A stretch of 64,000 nt of DNA from Deltaproteobacteria bacterium (lineage in GTDB: Bacteria; Myxococcota_A; UBA9160; SMWR01). The stretch lies in NCBI GenBank assembly GCA_002729515.1, contig PBYF01000059.1, positions 1 to 64,000 on the forward strand, in the 5' to 3' direction. A model generated the notes under the pieces. The model made no database searches. It saw only the letters and a program-made list of their open reading frames with translations, and was not told where the DNA came from. The translations under genes were made by a program, and so were the position numbers. This document shows positions 36,238 to 46,086 of this stretch, in pieces. Each line of letters opens with the position of its first letter. Position 1 is the first letter of the stretch.

Positions 36238-38754
36238 CTAGTCCGTAGGAACCGCCTCGAGGGGGAGCTCGATGGCAAATGTCGTGCCTTGGCCCGGGGC
36301 CGAGTCGACCTCGATATGGCCTCCGTGGCGTTCGATCAACCCGTGGGAAAGGGAAAGCCCCAGACCCGTACCGACACCCACCGGCTTCGTGGTGAAGAAC
36401 GGATCGAAGATGCGGCTCTTCACGTCTTCGGGAATCCCCGGGCCATCGTCGGTGAATTCGAGCCGGACGCCCCGGCCACCGGGTCGGGTGCGGATCCGTA
36501 TGGTTCCGTCGCTTTCGATCGCGTCACACGCGTTCATGAGCAGATTCAGGAAGACCTGGTTCAGCTGACCCGGATAGCAACGCACCCGAGGCAGATCTCC
36601 GAAGTCCTTCTCGACCCGGATGTTATTCTTGAAGCGGGGCTCCATGAGTCGCAGCGTGCGCTCGATCTCCTCGTGGAGGTCGGCATCCTGGAGATCGGCC
36701 TGATCCATCCGCGAGAAGCTGCGCAGGTCTTGGACGATCTTCTTGACGCGCGTGGTTCCCTCTCGGCTGCGCTCCAGGAGTTTTCCGATCGCCTCCTGAA
36801 CGCGCTGGGTATCCGCCTCGGTATGCTGCGCTTCCACCAGCTTTCCGATCTGTTCGTCGAGCAGCTGCAGATTGGCGTGCACGAAGCCGATCGGGTTGTT
36901 GAGTTCGTGAGCCACCCCCGCAACGAGCTGACCCAGCGACTTCATCTTCTCGGCCTGGGTGAGCTGCGCCTGTGTCTCGCGGAGTTCGAGGGTGCGCTCC
37001 TCCACGCGGGCCTCGAGCGTCTCGTTGAGCTTCGCGATTTCGTCGAAGGCCTTGGCGTTCTCGATGGCGATCGAACTCTGGTTCGCGAGCGTTCGCAGCA
37101 GCAGGCGGTCATCGGCGCCCAACTGGTCGAGCGTGAGCTTTCGGCCCACGGCGATTGCTCCCAGCAGATCGACGCCGTAGAGAATGGGGACGAGGAGTTC
37201 GATCTCGAAGGTGTCGAATACATCGCGGCAGGCTTCGCGGGTCTCGACGTCCACCTCGTCGTCGAAATCCGCCCGTGTCAGGTCCTCACGGCGCATCCAC
37301 AGGTGCTTCCAGACCGGGTGCTCGGACGGAATCTCGAAGCCGAGAGCCGTCTGATCCCAATCGCCGCGCGAGGCAATGGCTCGCAGCGACCTGCCCTTTT
37401 CGTCTGCCAGCAGCACCATGGCGCGCTCCACCCCCATGGTGTCCGTGAGCGCCACGAGGATGCGGTTGGAAATCTCGTTGAGTGAAAGCATCGAGACCAT
37501 CGCCTCGGAGATCTCACGCACCGCTACCCGGTAGGCGACCCGGTCGCGGTCGAAGGAGCGGTCCACGAGCGCCTGCATGCGACGGCGCACCGGATCGAAG
37601 AGGAGCAGCGCCACGAAGAGCAGTGCCAGCTGGGCCGGGCGTTCCCCGACTCCGAAACGGGCCACGAGCGTGTCGGCAGAGGTGATCACCAGGGCGAATA
37701 CACCGGTGATCCCCAGGGTCGCGGCGCCGTAGGCAAAAGACGAACGCGCGACGTTGCGCACGTCGACCAGCTGGCGCCGAACGATACTGAAGCCGACCGC
37801 TACGGGAAAAACAAATACCCAGAGAAGCGCCTGGTACTCGGGAAGCGGCTTCACGAGGAGCCACTCGAGAAAGAGGATCCCCAGCACCGGGGCAAAGCTC
37901 ACCAGCGCCGCCAGGAGGACCACGTTCGCTGCAGTTTTCATCGGCCCGGCACCGTTGCGGCTCCGCTCGATTCCGAGGACAAGCAGCGAGGCGATGACCA
38001 TCACAAGCGTAAAGAGGAACGAGGCATTCGCTGAAAGTTCGGCGGGAATGCCCAACGGTCCGTGCAGGAGCGCCAGGCCGATGAGTACCGCGGCTGCGGC
38101 GTAGGGAAGCAGCTGCAACCGGTGGTTCCGTACGACCCAAACCGGTTCAATGGGATACGTGGTGAAGAGATGGAACGCTGTCGCACCGATCAGCGGCATA
38201 TTGATGGCAGCCCGAGCCTGGGCCCATAGCATCGAACCGGAGTGAATCGTGAGCGAGAGCTGCACCGCCAGCGTGGAGCAGAACAACAGCAGCGCCCACG
38301 CGTGGGAACGGCCCAGCCTGAGCAACCACACCGCGACGCCCGTAACGATGTAGATGGTGGCGACGCAGAGGAGCAGCGCGTGAAAGAGCACCGAAGAGGC
38401 GTCGCGCATCTCGGCGCTCGGAACGGACGCAAGCAAAACGTCGAGCCGGCGGCCGTCCGGTTTCTCGAGCCGGTAGGCGTTGACGGCTCCCGGGACAACC
38501 GCGCCGTGCGCCGCGTAGGACTCGCCGTTCAGTTCGAGCACCCGGTCACCCACGCCGACCCCGGCCTCTGCCGCGGACGGGTGGAGACGCTCGATGACGG
38601 CGAGGCCTCCGAGCCGTGCGTCCGAGAACGGGTGGCTGAACTGGCCACGGGTCGAAACCAGCGCCGCAAGCGACAGGAGGATCGAGAGTGTCGCCCAGCC
38701 AATCGCCAAGGCGGCGGTGATGGTGCGCAGGCGGAGGGGAGACGTCGGGTTCAT
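36238..38754 (-). CDS. Sensor histidine kinase with PDZ, membrane and GAF domains
   Basis: An 838-residue kinase. One membrane helix (11-35) precedes a periplasmic PDZ-like domain ([20 protein letters not shown]). About eight transmembrane helices (120-380) follow. A GAF domain covers about 410-560 ([25 protein letters not shown]), then a coiled coil ([18 protein letters not shown]). The dimerisation domain has the phospho-His in [13 protein letters not shown]. The ATPase domain has [25 protein letters not shown] and [11 protein letters not shown]. No response regulator is adjacent, so its partner is elsewhere. The ATG is at 38752-38754. Confidence 0.93.
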   Translation of the reverse strand: MNPTSPLRLRTITAALAIGWATLSILLSLAALVSTRGQFSHPFSDARLGGLAVIERLHPSAAEAGVGVGDRVLELNGESYAAHGAVVPGAVNAYRLEKPDGRRLDVLLASVPSAEMRDASSVLFHALLLCVATIYIVTGVAVWLLRLGRSHAWALLLFCSTLAVQLSLTIHSGSMLWAQARAAINMPLIGATAFHLFTTYPIEPVWVVRNHRLQLLPYAAAAVLIGLALLHGPLGIPAELSANASFLFTLVMVIASLLVLGIERSRNGAGPMKTAANVVLLAALVSFAPVLGILFLEWLLVKPLPEYQALLWVFVFPVAVGFSIVRRQLVDVRNVARSSFAYGAATLGITGVFALVITSADTLVARFGVGERPAQLALLFVALLLFDPVRRRMQALVDRSFDRDRVAYRVAVREISEAMVSMLSLNEISNRILVALTDTMGVERAMVLLADEKGRSLRAIASRGDWDQTALGFEIPSEHPVWKHLWMRREDLTRADFDDEVDVETREACRDVFDTFEIELLVPILYGVDLLGAIAVGRKLTLDQLGADDRLLLRTLANQSSIAIENAKAFDEIAKLNETLEARVEERTLELRETQAQLTQAEKMKSLGQLVAGVAHELNNPIGFVHANLQLLDEQIGKLVEAQHTEADTQRVQEAIGKLLERSREGTTRVKKIVQDLRSFSRMDQADLQDADLHEEIERTLRLMEPRFKNNIRVEKDFGDLPRVRCYPGQLNQVFLNLLMNACDAIESDGTIRIRTRPGGRGVRLEFTDDGPGIPEDVKSRIFDPFFTTKPVGVGTGLGLSLSHGLIERHGGHIEVDSAPGQGTTFAIELPLEAVPTD

Positions 38755-38840
38755 GCAGCCCCGGGCACCCCCGAGAGACTAGGGGGATCCCAGCGCCGGC
38801 GTCAAACCGGGGGGTGGGCCAGAACCGCGCCGATCACGCG

Positions 38841-39140
38841 TCAGCGCTGTCCACGCACCTCGGTGAGGATCTCATCGAGTTCGACCCGCGGCGGGGGGCC
38901 GTAGTTGTAGCCGCGGTTGTTGAGAGCCACGACGTCGTCGGTCGCAAGGGCCGAACGCTCGTGCTCGCGACGCAGGCTCTCGACGAATGCCTCGACCTTG
39001 GCATCGGAGCCGGTGGGAGGCGATCCACAGCGACCGGCGGACTCCGCGGGCTCGGCGCGGACCCCCGGCGAGAGCAGGGCAACGCTGGCCAGCAACGAGA
39101 GCAGGCCGAGCATCGTGGTGGTGCGTTCACGTGCTCGCAT
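38841..39140 (-). CDS. Small secreted protein of unknown function
   Basis: A 99-residue protein with a clear signal peptide: basic MRARERTTT, hydrophobic MLGLLSLLASVALL, then a likely cleavage after VRAEP. The mature part (~70 residues) is hydrophilic with a helical segment AKVEAFVESLRREHERSAL and a tail NRGYNYGPPPRVELDEIL. AGGAGG lies nine bases before the ATG. I do not recognise a family. It is the next gene upstream of the histidine kinase on the same strand, 86 bp away, and might relate to its sensing, but there is no direct evidence. Confidence 0.7.
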   Translation of the reverse strand: MRARERTTTMLGLLSLLASVALLSPGVRAEPAESAGRCGSPPTGSDAKVEAFVESLRREHERSALATDDVVALNNRGYNYGPPPRVELDEILTEVRGQR

Positions 39141-39288
39141 GACGGGCCTCCTGGGTCCCCTCCACCCGTCTCATCGTCCGATCGGCGTGGGGTCTTGACG
39201 CAGAGGCACACCGGGGTTCCGGTGCGTTGCCGCCGGCCCGCACATCGCTCGCCGCTCGGCTGCCGGGCAAGCCCCCGACGCGGAGGAC

Positions 39289-40071
39289 CTAGATTCCGGA
39301 GCCCTCGTTCTCCTCGTCGACGTGGAGACCACACTCCCGGGTATCCACGTTCTCCCACCACCAGCGGCCCGAACGCGGATCGTCCCCGGGCTTGACAGCA
39401 CGAGAGCAGGGCGCGCAGCCCACCGAAGGATAGCCCTCGGCGTGCAGGCGGTTGATGGGAACGCCGTGCTCGGCCACGTAGTCGTGCACACGGTCCGACG
39501 TCCAGTTCGCGATGGGATTGACTTTGACGAGCCCGCCGTTCGCAGTGTCGATCTCGACCTTCGGTGTATCGACGCGGGTGACGTTCTGGTCGCGGCGCAG
39601 GCCCGTGACCCAGGCGCCCAGATCCGCTCCAGCCAGGTACCGCCTCAGGGGTTCGACCTTGCGCGCGCGGCAACAGCGTTGGCGGTCGTCCACGGATTCG
39701 TAGAAGAGATTGAGGCCGCCGGTACGCACCAACTGCTCCACGTCCTCGGCGCGGGGGAAGACCACCTCGATCGACTTGTCGTAGCGATCGCGCACCCGAT
39801 CGATCAGGTCATAGGTCGCCTGGGGAAGACGTCCGGTATCGAGCACGAAGACCCGCGAGGCCGGGTCGATACGGTGCATCATATCGAGCAGCACCAGGCC
39901 CTCGGGTGCACCGAAGGAGCAGGCGAGCGATAGTCTGGGTGAAAAATTCTTGATACACCAGATCAAGATTTCATCTGCCGTGAGAGACTCCGCGGCATCC
40001 GAGCGTATAAACTGCAATACCTCGCTACGGATAAGTTTCTTTCGATCTAGATCTACAACAGGAGCCGCCAT
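39289..40071 (-). CDS. cysH: Adenylyl-sulfate (APS/PAPS) reductase
   Basis: A 260-residue assimilatory sulfonucleotide reductase that makes sulfite from APS or PAPS. SLACSFGAPEGLVLLDMM is the PP-loop-like site. The two cysteine pairs in RQRCCRARK and GCAPCSRAV mark the iron-sulfur, APS-type enzyme. The catalytic cysteine is in ECGLH near the C-terminus, and RWWWEN precedes it. Presence of the Cys pairs favours APS over PAPS as substrate. The cluster could be supplied by the SUF system in this window. The 5' end and upstream region (39930-40135) are clearly more AT-rich than the neighbours. Confidence 0.95.
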   Translation of the reverse strand: MAAPVVDLDRKKLIRSEVLQFIRSDAAESLTADEILIWCIKNFSPRLSLACSFGAPEGLVLLDMMHRIDPASRVFVLDTGRLPQATYDLIDRVRDRYDKSIEVVFPRAEDVEQLVRTGGLNLFYESVDDRQRCCRARKVEPLRRYLAGADLGAWVTGLRRDQNVTRVDTPKVEIDTANGGLVKVNPIANWTSDRVHDYVAEHGVPINRLHAEGYPSVGCAPCSRAVKPGDDPRSGRWWWENVDTRECGLHVDEENEGSGI

Positions 40072-40135
40072 TCGAGCCAGTCTACCTCACCCCAAGATCA
40101 TTTCCCAATAATTCCCTACCAAATCAAACGGTTAT

Positions 40136-40372
40136 ATGGAAGCCGGACTCGAGGTCTCCGACGGCGCGCGGACCCGTGTAGGGTGTGCCTCCCATGACGC
40201 CCACCGGTCCGGCCCGCAGGTCGTCGGACTCCTCAACGACTGGCTCGAACCGAGTCTCGGGAATCTCGCGCTGCGCTGGAGCCTGGTCATCGTCCTCTCG
40301 ACGAGTGCGATCGGTGCCGGCCTGCTGGCACTCGGGGCGCGGCGTCTGCCCGAAGCGCTGGAGTCCATCTAG
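40136..40372 (+). pseudogene. C-terminal remnant of an MFS transporter
   Basis: A 78-residue frame. The part from about 40213 reads SGPQVVGLLNDWLEP and then ALRWSLVIVLSTSAIGAGL. This matches the last loop and final helix of spinster-type MFS transporters, which carry GPxxVGxLSD and an LRxALL helix. The preceding residues are not family-like and everything N-terminal is missing. Its stop TAG overlaps the opposing gene's stop in one CTAG. It is probably a decayed gene. Confidence 0.55.
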
Positions 40373-40704
40373 TCCGCAGAACTGGATCCCATCGAATCCC
40401 CGCGTGCGGCCAGTGCCGCCTCGGCTGCGCGAAGCTTGTCCTCCATGTGCACTTCCTTGTCACGGCGCTCGTCGATCTTGATGACTGTGCCAACGCGCAC
40501 GGCGCCTTCGGCGAAGACCGCCTCCTGCATACCGCGAATCAACGCAAAAATATCGTCGACCTCACCTTCGAGCGTCGTGAACATGGGGTTGAGCTCCCAC
40601 CGCACGCGGTCCTGCCGCTCCAACACACAAAGCGCTGCAGCGACGTAACGCGAAACGCTCGGGCCTTCTCCGGTGGGGGCGATGCTGACGGCGACGATGG
40701 CCAT
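40369..40704 (-). CDS. MTH1187-family thiamine-binding protein
   Basis: A 111-residue protein. IVAVSIAPTGEGPSVSRYVAA, WELNPMFTTLEGEVDDIFALI and VFAEGAVRVGTVIKIDERRD fit the MTH1187/YkoF-like (former DUF77) family, small ferredoxin-fold proteins that bind thiamine. The C-terminal 15 residues are an extra Ala/Ser-rich tail. It is eight bases downstream of folK on the same strand, so the pair is probably one transcript. The stop shares a CTAG with the opposing MFS remnant. Confidence 0.85.
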   Translation of the reverse strand: MAIVAVSIAPTGEGPSVSRYVAAALCVLERQDRVRWELNPMFTTLEGEVDDIFALIRGMQEAVFAEGAVRVGTVIKIDERRDKEVHMEDKLRAAEAALAARGDSMGSSSAD

Positions 40705-40712
40705 GGCTCCTC

Positions 40713-41213
40713 CTAACGGGTCGCGGCGCGCACACCCGTGCGACCCAGGCGACTGGCGAGCTCGGCAACGCTCTCGCCGAGGGTGGGGTGGACAGCTTCG
40801 GGGACAATATCCGCCAGAGGCACGAGCACGAAGGCACGTTCGTGCATGCGCGGGTGCGGCAGGATGAGATCGGGCGCATCCCGCTTCTCCGCCCCGTAGA
40901 GCAGCAGGTCCAGATCGAGCACGCGCGCCGTGTTGCGCTCACCGTCGCGGCTTCGACCTGCCTTCACTTCGAGCGCCTGGAGCAATTCGAGGAGTTCTTC
41001 CGGCGACAGCGTGGTGTCGAGTGCGATGGCGGCGTTCAGGTACGCGCCCTGCGGTGGACCGCCGACCGGATCGGTCTCGTAGAATGGAGACAGGGCGTCG
41101 ACGCGAACGCCCGGCGCAGCACGCAGACCGTCGACCGCGCGCTCGAGATTTGCCACGCGATCGCCGAGGTTCGAACCCAGGGCGATACAGGCCCGCGTCT
41201 CATGCTCCGCCAC
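40713..41213 (-). CDS. folK: 2-amino-4-hydroxy-6-hydroxymethyldihydropteridine diphosphokinase
   Basis: A 166-residue HPPK that transfers pyrophosphate from ATP to the pterin precursor of folate. It has the start ACIALGSNLGDR, SPFYETDPVGGPPQGAYLNAA and RNTARVLDLDLLLYG with the magnesium aspartates, followed by LPHPRMHERAFVLVPL. Length is normal. It diverges from the aminotransferase gene across about 30 bp, so the two promoters overlap or the aminotransferase start lies further in. No folP or folB is nearby. Confidence 0.95.
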   Translation of the reverse strand: MAEHETRACIALGSNLGDRVANLERAVDGLRAAPGVRVDALSPFYETDPVGGPPQGAYLNAAIALDTTLSPEELLELLQALEVKAGRSRDGERNTARVLDLDLLLYGAEKRDAPDLILPHPRMHERAFVLVPLADIVPEAVHPTLGESVAELASRLGRTGVRAATR

Positions 41214-41242
41214 GCCGCGAGTCTACAGCTACACTGCGCGGT

Positions 41243-41308
41243 CGTGTCCGCCCCGCCGACTCTGCCTCCCACACTCGTGTCCGCCCCGCCGACGCTGCCT
41301 CCCGAACT
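41243..41308. repeat. 33-bp tandem duplication at aminotransferase start
   Basis: Two 33-bp copies (41243-41275 and 41276-41308) begin CGTGTCCGCCCCGCCGAC and differ at only a few bases. Each contains an in-frame GTG (41244 and 41277), giving a repeated VSAPPTLPP peptide. Confidence 0.88.
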
Positions 41309-42554
41309 CAGGTCAGCGGTTCCCGGCCCGCGGTCGCACGCTCTCGCCCGCCGGCTCGCGGCCGTCGAGAGCCGCAACGTCACCTGCCTCGACCCCGGAC
41401 CGGTCTTCTGGGAGCGCGCCGCCGGAGCGAACGTCTGGGACGTCGACGGCAACCGCTACGTCGACCTCACCGCCGCCTTCGGCGTGGCCAACGTGGGCCA
41501 CGCGCACCCCCGCGTGGTCGAGGCCGTCGCCGACCAGGCCGACCGGCTCCTTCACGCAATGGGCGACGTGCACCCGGCAGACGTCAAGGTCGCGCTGCTC
41601 GAAGAACTGGCACGGCGCTTTCCCGGGGGAGGCGACTGCCGGACCGTGCTCGGATCCTCCGGATCGGATGCCGTCGAAAGCGCCCTCAAGACGGCTCTTC
41701 TCGCAACCGGCAAGCCGGGAGTGGTTGCCTTCAAGTCCGGCTACCACGGCCTCGCGCTCGGTGCGCTCGACGCAACCTGGCGGCCCTTCTTTCGCGAACC
41801 CTTTTCATCGCGCCTGCCAGAAGCCACCGTCTTCGCGCGCTTCGGCGACGCGGACACCGTGTTGCGGGCCGCGCACGAGTCACCCGCCGAGATCGGAGCG
41901 GTGCTCGTCGAACCGATCCAGGGGCGGGGCGGCGATCGCATTCCACCGCACGGCTTTCTGACTGCGCTGCGAACGCTATGCGATGCCCGGGGCTGGTTGC
42001 TCATCGCCGACGAGGTCTACACCGGCTTTGGCCGCACCGGCCGCTGGTTCGCGTGCGATCACGAGGGCGTCGTTCCCGATCTGCTCTGTGTGGGCAAGGG
42101 CCTGGCATCCGGCATGCCGCTCTCCGCCTGCATCGGACGCAACGAGGTCATGGACGCCTGGCCCGCCTCGGGCGGAGAGGCCCTGCACACCTCGACCTTT
42201 CTGGGACATCCCCCCAGCTGCGCCGCGGCCCTCGCGTCGCTGGCAGTGATCGAGGAAGAGAAGCTCGTCGAACGCGCGGCCGACACCGGCGCCGCTGCAC
42301 TTTCGCACCTGCGCGCACGTCTCGACGCGACACCGGGTATCTCGGACGTGCGCGGCCAAGGCCTGCTGATCGCCGTCGAGTGTGAAGACCCGGCACGCTC
42401 GGTCGGCGCTTGCGCGCGCGCCCTGGCCGACGGCGTGATCGTGCTCGCATCGGGCGATCGGGGCGAAGTGGTATCGATCACCCCGCCCCTATCGATCGAG
42501 CCGGTCGCGTTGGAGCACGCGCTCGACGTCGTAGTCGAGGCGCTCTGCGGATGA
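41244..42554 (+). CDS. Class-III aminotransferase (LuxE/LuxC operon)
   Basis: A PLP aminotransferase of up to 436 residues. Family features are [49 protein letters not shown] and [12 protein letters not shown] with the Schiff-base lysine. It resembles 4-aminobutyrate and acetylornithine-type enzymes. The N-terminus is uncertain because a 33-bp duplication supplies two GTG starts. The stop overlaps the LuxE-like gene start by four bases, tying it to acyl activation and reduction genes. One possible role is amination of the aldehyde made by the reductase, which is inference. Confidence 0.88.
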   Translation: MSAPPTLPPTLVSAPPTLPPELRSAVPGPRSHALARRLAAVESRNVTCLDPGPVFWERAAGANVWDVDGNRYVDLTAAFGVANVGHAHPRVVEAVADQADRLLHAMGDVHPADVKVALLEELARRFPGGGDCRTVLGSSGSDAVESALKTALLATGKPGVVAFKSGYHGLALGALDATWRPFFREPFSSRLPEATVFARFGDADTVLRAAHESPAEIGAVLVEPIQGRGGDRIPPHGFLTALRTLCDARGWLLIADEVYTGFGRTGRWFACDHEGVVPDLLCVGKGLASGMPLSACIGRNEVMDAWPASGGEALHTSTFLGHPPSCAAALASLAVIEEEKLVERAADTGAAALSHLRARLDATPGISDVRGQGLLIAVECEDPARSVGACARALADGVIVLASGDRGEVVSITPPLSIEPVALEHALDVVVEALCG

Positions 42555-43657
42555 GTGCCGACCCCCGCCGTGCAGCTCTCGACGAGCGCGTCCTGGAATG
42601 GATCGCGGAACCGCTCTGGGGACACGACGAGGAGCGCTTCGACGAACTCGCACTCGATCTCTTCGCCTTTCAGTTCACCCACTGCACGCCCTATGGGCGT
42701 TTTTGCACCGGGCGCGGCCACACGCCGGAAAGCGTCCGCTCCTGGCGAGAAGTGCCCGCTATTCCCGCCGGTGCCTTCAAGGAGGTCGCGCTCCGCTCAT
42801 TTCCCGAGGAGTGCGCCGCCCACGTCTTCCGAACCAGCGGGACTTCCGTCGAACGGCGGGGCGAACTCCACCTGGACACGCTCGCCATCTACGAGGCGTC
42901 GCTCATCGTTCCCTTCCGGCGCTTCCTTCTGCCGGATCTGCACGCCGGGCGCGAACCGCTCATCTTTGCCCTCACGCCCTCTCCTGCCGAGGCGCGCGAC
43001 TCCTCGCTTTCCCATATGTTCGCAGTCGCCATCCGGGAACTCGGAGCAGAAGGCAGCTGCTTCTTCGTCAGTGCCGGCGAACTCGAGGTGGATGCACTCC
43101 TCGAAGCCCTAGAGAATCCGCCGGCTGAGCGACCTCTGCTCCTATGCGGCACGTCGTTCGCCTTCGTCCATCTCGTCGATGCCCTGTCCGATCGGGGTGC
43201 GCGGATCGCATTGCCCGAAGCCGCTCGCATCATGGAGACCGGCGGGTTCAAGGGACGCTCCCGGACCCTGCCCCGCGCCGAGTTCTACGCGTGTCTCGAG
43301 GAGGCGCTCGGCGTGCCGGTCGAACGCATCGTCAACCAGTACGGTATGACTGAATTGGGCAGCCAATTCTACGACTCCGCACTTCGCGAACCCGGCGCCT
43401 TGCGACGAAAACTCGCGCCGCCGTGGACGCGCGTGCAAACGCTCGACCCAACGACCGGACACGAGGTCGCAGCCGGGGAGGCGGGAACGATCGTCATCAC
43501 CGACCTCGCCAATACCGGAAGCGTCTGCACCGTGCAGACGGCAGATCTGGGGCGGCGAATCGGTGAGGGCTTCGAAGTGCTCGGCCGGGAGCCGGGCGCG
43601 GAGGAGCGCGGCTGCTCGATCGCCGCTGACGAACTCCTGGCGACAGGCGGAGCGTGA
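42551..43657 (+). CDS. LuxE-like acyl-protein synthetase
   Basis: A 368-residue member of the LuxE/acyl-protein synthetase family (related to ANL adenylating enzymes). HVFRTSGTSVERRGELHLDT carries the serine/threonine-rich ATP loop, and VNQYGMTELGSQFYD carries the YGMTE adenylate motif. SIPAGAFKEV-like and TCTVQTADLGRR segments also fit; the first reads IPAGAFKEVALRSF here. In bioluminescence LuxE activates fatty acid as acyl-AMP and passes it to LuxC. ATG 42551 overlaps the aminotransferase stop; the stop overlaps the LuxC-like start. No luxAB genes occur nearby. Confidence 0.85.
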   Translation: MSADPRRAALDERVLEWIAEPLWGHDEERFDELALDLFAFQFTHCTPYGRFCTGRGHTPESVRSWREVPAIPAGAFKEVALRSFPEECAAHVFRTSGTSVERRGELHLDTLAIYEASLIVPFRRFLLPDLHAGREPLIFALTPSPAEARDSSLSHMFAVAIRELGAEGSCFFVSAGELEVDALLEALENPPAERPLLLCGTSFAFVHLVDALSDRGARIALPEAARIMETGGFKGRSRTLPRAEFYACLEEALGVPVERIVNQYGMTELGSQFYDSALREPGALRRKLAPPWTRVQTLDPTTGHEVAAGEAGTIVITDLANTGSVCTVQTADLGRRIGEGFEVLGREPGAEERGCSIAADELLATGGA

Positions 43658-44895
43658 GCCCGGAAACGCTGCGCAAACGGCGCGAGGCGCTGCGCGCAGC
43701 CGGCGAAGTGCTTCGCCGGCGCCCCGCCGGCGCGACGCTCGATAGCCTCTGCAGAGTTCTCGACGCCTGGCGCAATCCCGAGTCGATGTGGCGCAAGCAG
43801 CTGGCCGACGCTCTCCCTGTGGCGACCGGCTTCTCGCCCGAGACGGTCCGTGAGGGACTGCGCATCGGCCTCGAGAACTGGACCGGCGCATCGCTTCATT
43901 CGCTCGTAGACCGCGAGCTTCCGGGCGGGACCACGGGCTTCGAGACGACGGCGTTGCTTCTCGCCGGATCGATTCCCATGCCGAGCCTGATCCAGATCAT
44001 CGCGCCGTTATTGCTGAGTTCACCGGTGTTGGCAAAATGCGCCTCGCGCGACCCGGTAACGCCCGGGCTCGCGGCGCGGTCGATCGGCGAGACAGACCGC
44101 GAACTCGGTGACTGCATCGCAGCCGTTGAATTCCCCAGCAGCGACGAAGACTGCGTCGCCGAACTCCTGGCCTGCGAGTGCATCGTGGCCACGGGATCGG
44201 ATGCGACCGTCGCGGCGGTCCGCAGGCGCACCGCCTCCGGGCGGCGACTCGTGGAACACGGCCATCGGCTTTCCCTGGCCGCGCTGGGTCCCGCTGCCTG
44301 TCACGGCGGCATCCTGAGCGACGTCGCCGGCCGACTTGCCCTGGACGTCGCGCTCTGGGACCAACTGGGCTGTCTCTCCCCCATCGCGGTGTACGCGGTT
44401 GGCGAACACGCCGCCGATGCCGTCACGGACGCCCTCGCCAATGCTTTCGAAGATCTGGTGGAGAAGCTGCCGCGCGGACGTGTCGAGCCGGCCGCGGCCG
44501 CACTCTTCGCCCACGAGCGCGCAGAAGCGGAGTTTCGCGCGTCCTCCGGGTCCGTCCGGCTTCGCGCCGGACCTTCCGACGCGTGGGCCGTCGTGCGCGA
44601 GCAGGCGCCAAGCGCGCGTCCAGCACCGCTACACCGCTTCGTCCGCGTCTTTCCCGTGGAGGATGCCGCGGCGCTTCCCGCGGCCATGGCACCCTACGCT
44701 GGGCACCTGGCGGGCGTTGCAATCGAGGGATTCGCGCGCGAAACGAAGCCCCTTTCCGACGCGCTCGTCGAATTGGGGGCGTCGCGGATCTGCGCGCCGG
44801 GTTCGCTCCAGGCGCCACCTATCGACTGGAACCGCGACGGTCGCGGTGTGCTCCGTTTGCTCGCGCGCCGCCCCCGGGCACAGGCAGCGGTGTAG
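43654..44895 (+). CDS. LuxC-like acyl-CoA reductase
   Basis: A 413-residue aldehyde-dehydrogenase-fold enzyme that reduces an activated acyl group to an aldehyde with NADPH. VALWDQLGCLSPIAVY corresponds to the LuxC active-site segment DQxxCSSPQ, so the nucleophilic cysteine is present. LLLAGSIPMPSLIQIIAPLLLSS and VLAKCASRDPV are also LuxC-like. The start (GTG at 43654) overlaps the previous stop. Together with the LuxE-like gene it forms a likely two-enzyme fatty acid reductase. Confidence 0.86.
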   Translation: MSPETLRKRREALRAAGEVLRRRPAGATLDSLCRVLDAWRNPESMWRKQLADALPVATGFSPETVREGLRIGLENWTGASLHSLVDRELPGGTTGFETTALLLAGSIPMPSLIQIIAPLLLSSPVLAKCASRDPVTPGLAARSIGETDRELGDCIAAVEFPSSDEDCVAELLACECIVATGSDATVAAVRRRTASGRRLVEHGHRLSLAALGPAACHGGILSDVAGRLALDVALWDQLGCLSPIAVYAVGEHAADAVTDALANAFEDLVEKLPRGRVEPAAAALFAHERAEAEFRASSGSVRLRAGPSDAWAVVREQAPSARPAPLHRFVRVFPVEDAAALPAAMAPYAGHLAGVAIEGFARETKPLSDALVELGASRICAPGSLQAPPIDWNRDGRGVLRLLARRPRAQAAV

Positions 44896-44905
44896 GCTGT
44901 CTTTC

Positions 44906-46006
44906 ATGCGCGCACTGGTGATCGGCGGAACGGGTCCGACGGGCCACTTCATCGTAAACGGACTCCGAGAGCGGGGCTACCGCGTCACCATCCTCCACCG
45001 CGGTGAACACGAAATCCCAGAAATCCCCGAAGACGTCGAACACCTCCACGCCGATCCCTACTCCGAAGAGGCGTTGCGCAAGATCTTCGCCACGCGTCAC
45101 TTCGATGTGTGCGTCGCGACCTACGGGAGGCTTCGCGCCACTGCCGCCACCAGCGTCGGGAAGGTCGGCCGCTTCGTGTCGGTGGGCGGCGCGCCCGCCT
45201 ACCGCGGTTATATGCAGCCCGGTCTGTACGATCCGGCTGGCCTCCCGGTCCCGCTCCCCGAGCATGCGCCCCTGGTCGATCGAAAGGAGGAGGACGAAAA
45301 GGGCTACCGGATCATGCGCAGCGAGCAGACGGTATTCGAATGCCATCCAACGGCGACGCACTTCCGTTATCCGTACGTATACGGCCCTTACCAGCTCCTG
45401 CCGCGCGAGTGGTGCATCGTGAAGCGTATCCGCGACGGTCGCCGCCAGATCGTACTGGCCGACGGCGGGTTGACTCTTCACCACTACGGCTACGCCGCCA
45501 ACGTCGCCCACGCCGTACTGCTGGCAGTGGACCGGCCCGAAGCATCCGCCGGACAGATCTACCACTGCGCGGACGAGGAGGTGCTGACACTCGCACAGGT
45601 CGTCGAGATCGTGGCGAGCGCGCTCGGTGCAACGCTCGAGATCGTCTCCATTCCCTGGGAACTCGCCACGCCGGCGCGACCTCTCGTCATGCAACCCCTC
45701 AACAGCCACCGCGTGTTCGACCTTTCGAAGCTCAAGCGCGACCTCGACTACCGGGACGTCGTACCGCCGCGCGAAGCCCTGGGGAAGACCGCGCACTGGC
45801 TCATGGAGCACCCGCCGCAACCCGGCGGGAACGAGGAGCACGCGCTCACGGACCCGTTCGATTACGCGGCCGAAGACCGTTTGATCGAGGCCTGGGAAGA
45901 GGCGGTCTCGAGCTTCCCCGAGATCCGCTTCGAGCCCGAACCCGGATATACCCTCTCCTACAGCGGACCCGGTGGGCGAATACCGAGCGGCACAAAGTTC
46001 GACTAA
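44906..46006 (+). CDS. NAD-dependent epimerase/dehydratase-family protein
   Basis: An extended-SDR-like protein of 366 residues. It opens MRALVIGGTGPTGHFIVNGL with the G-x2-G-x2-G loop, then VTILHRGEHE. RFVSVGGAPAYRGY, HFRYPYVYGPYQLLP and VFDLSKLKRDLDY are typical of the sugar-epimerase or isoflavone-reductase-like branch. The usual YxxxK pair is not obvious, and EKGYRIMRSEQ may supply it. It starts ten bases after the reductase stop, so it belongs to the same operon. The substrate is unknown. Confidence 0.85.
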   Translation: MRALVIGGTGPTGHFIVNGLRERGYRVTILHRGEHEIPEIPEDVEHLHADPYSEEALRKIFATRHFDVCVATYGRLRATAATSVGKVGRFVSVGGAPAYRGYMQPGLYDPAGLPVPLPEHAPLVDRKEEDEKGYRIMRSEQTVFECHPTATHFRYPYVYGPYQLLPREWCIVKRIRDGRRQIVLADGGLTLHHYGYAANVAHAVLLAVDRPEASAGQIYHCADEEVLTLAQVVEIVASALGATLEIVSIPWELATPARPLVMQPLNSHRVFDLSKLKRDLDYRDVVPPREALGKTAHWLMEHPPQPGGNEEHALTDPFDYAAEDRLIEAWEEAVSSFPEIRFEPEPGYTLSYSGPGGRIPSGTKFD

Positions 46007-46086
46007 GCCCCGGACCTCCGTAAACAACTAGAAATATTGAAGAGATTTCCCTCCCCACCCGATCCGGATGGAATCTAGACCAAAAG

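Noticed and set aside
39141-39288. A hidden small gene between cysH and the small secreted protein
   Set aside because: No frame with a start and ribosome binding site gives a protein-like sequence; only a 6-bp hairpin (CACCGG/CCGGTG) is visible.
41244-46006. A bioluminescence operon
   Set aside because: LuxE and LuxC homologues are present, but luxA, luxB and luxD are absent, and the luciferase-like proteins elsewhere are F420-type oxidoreductases.
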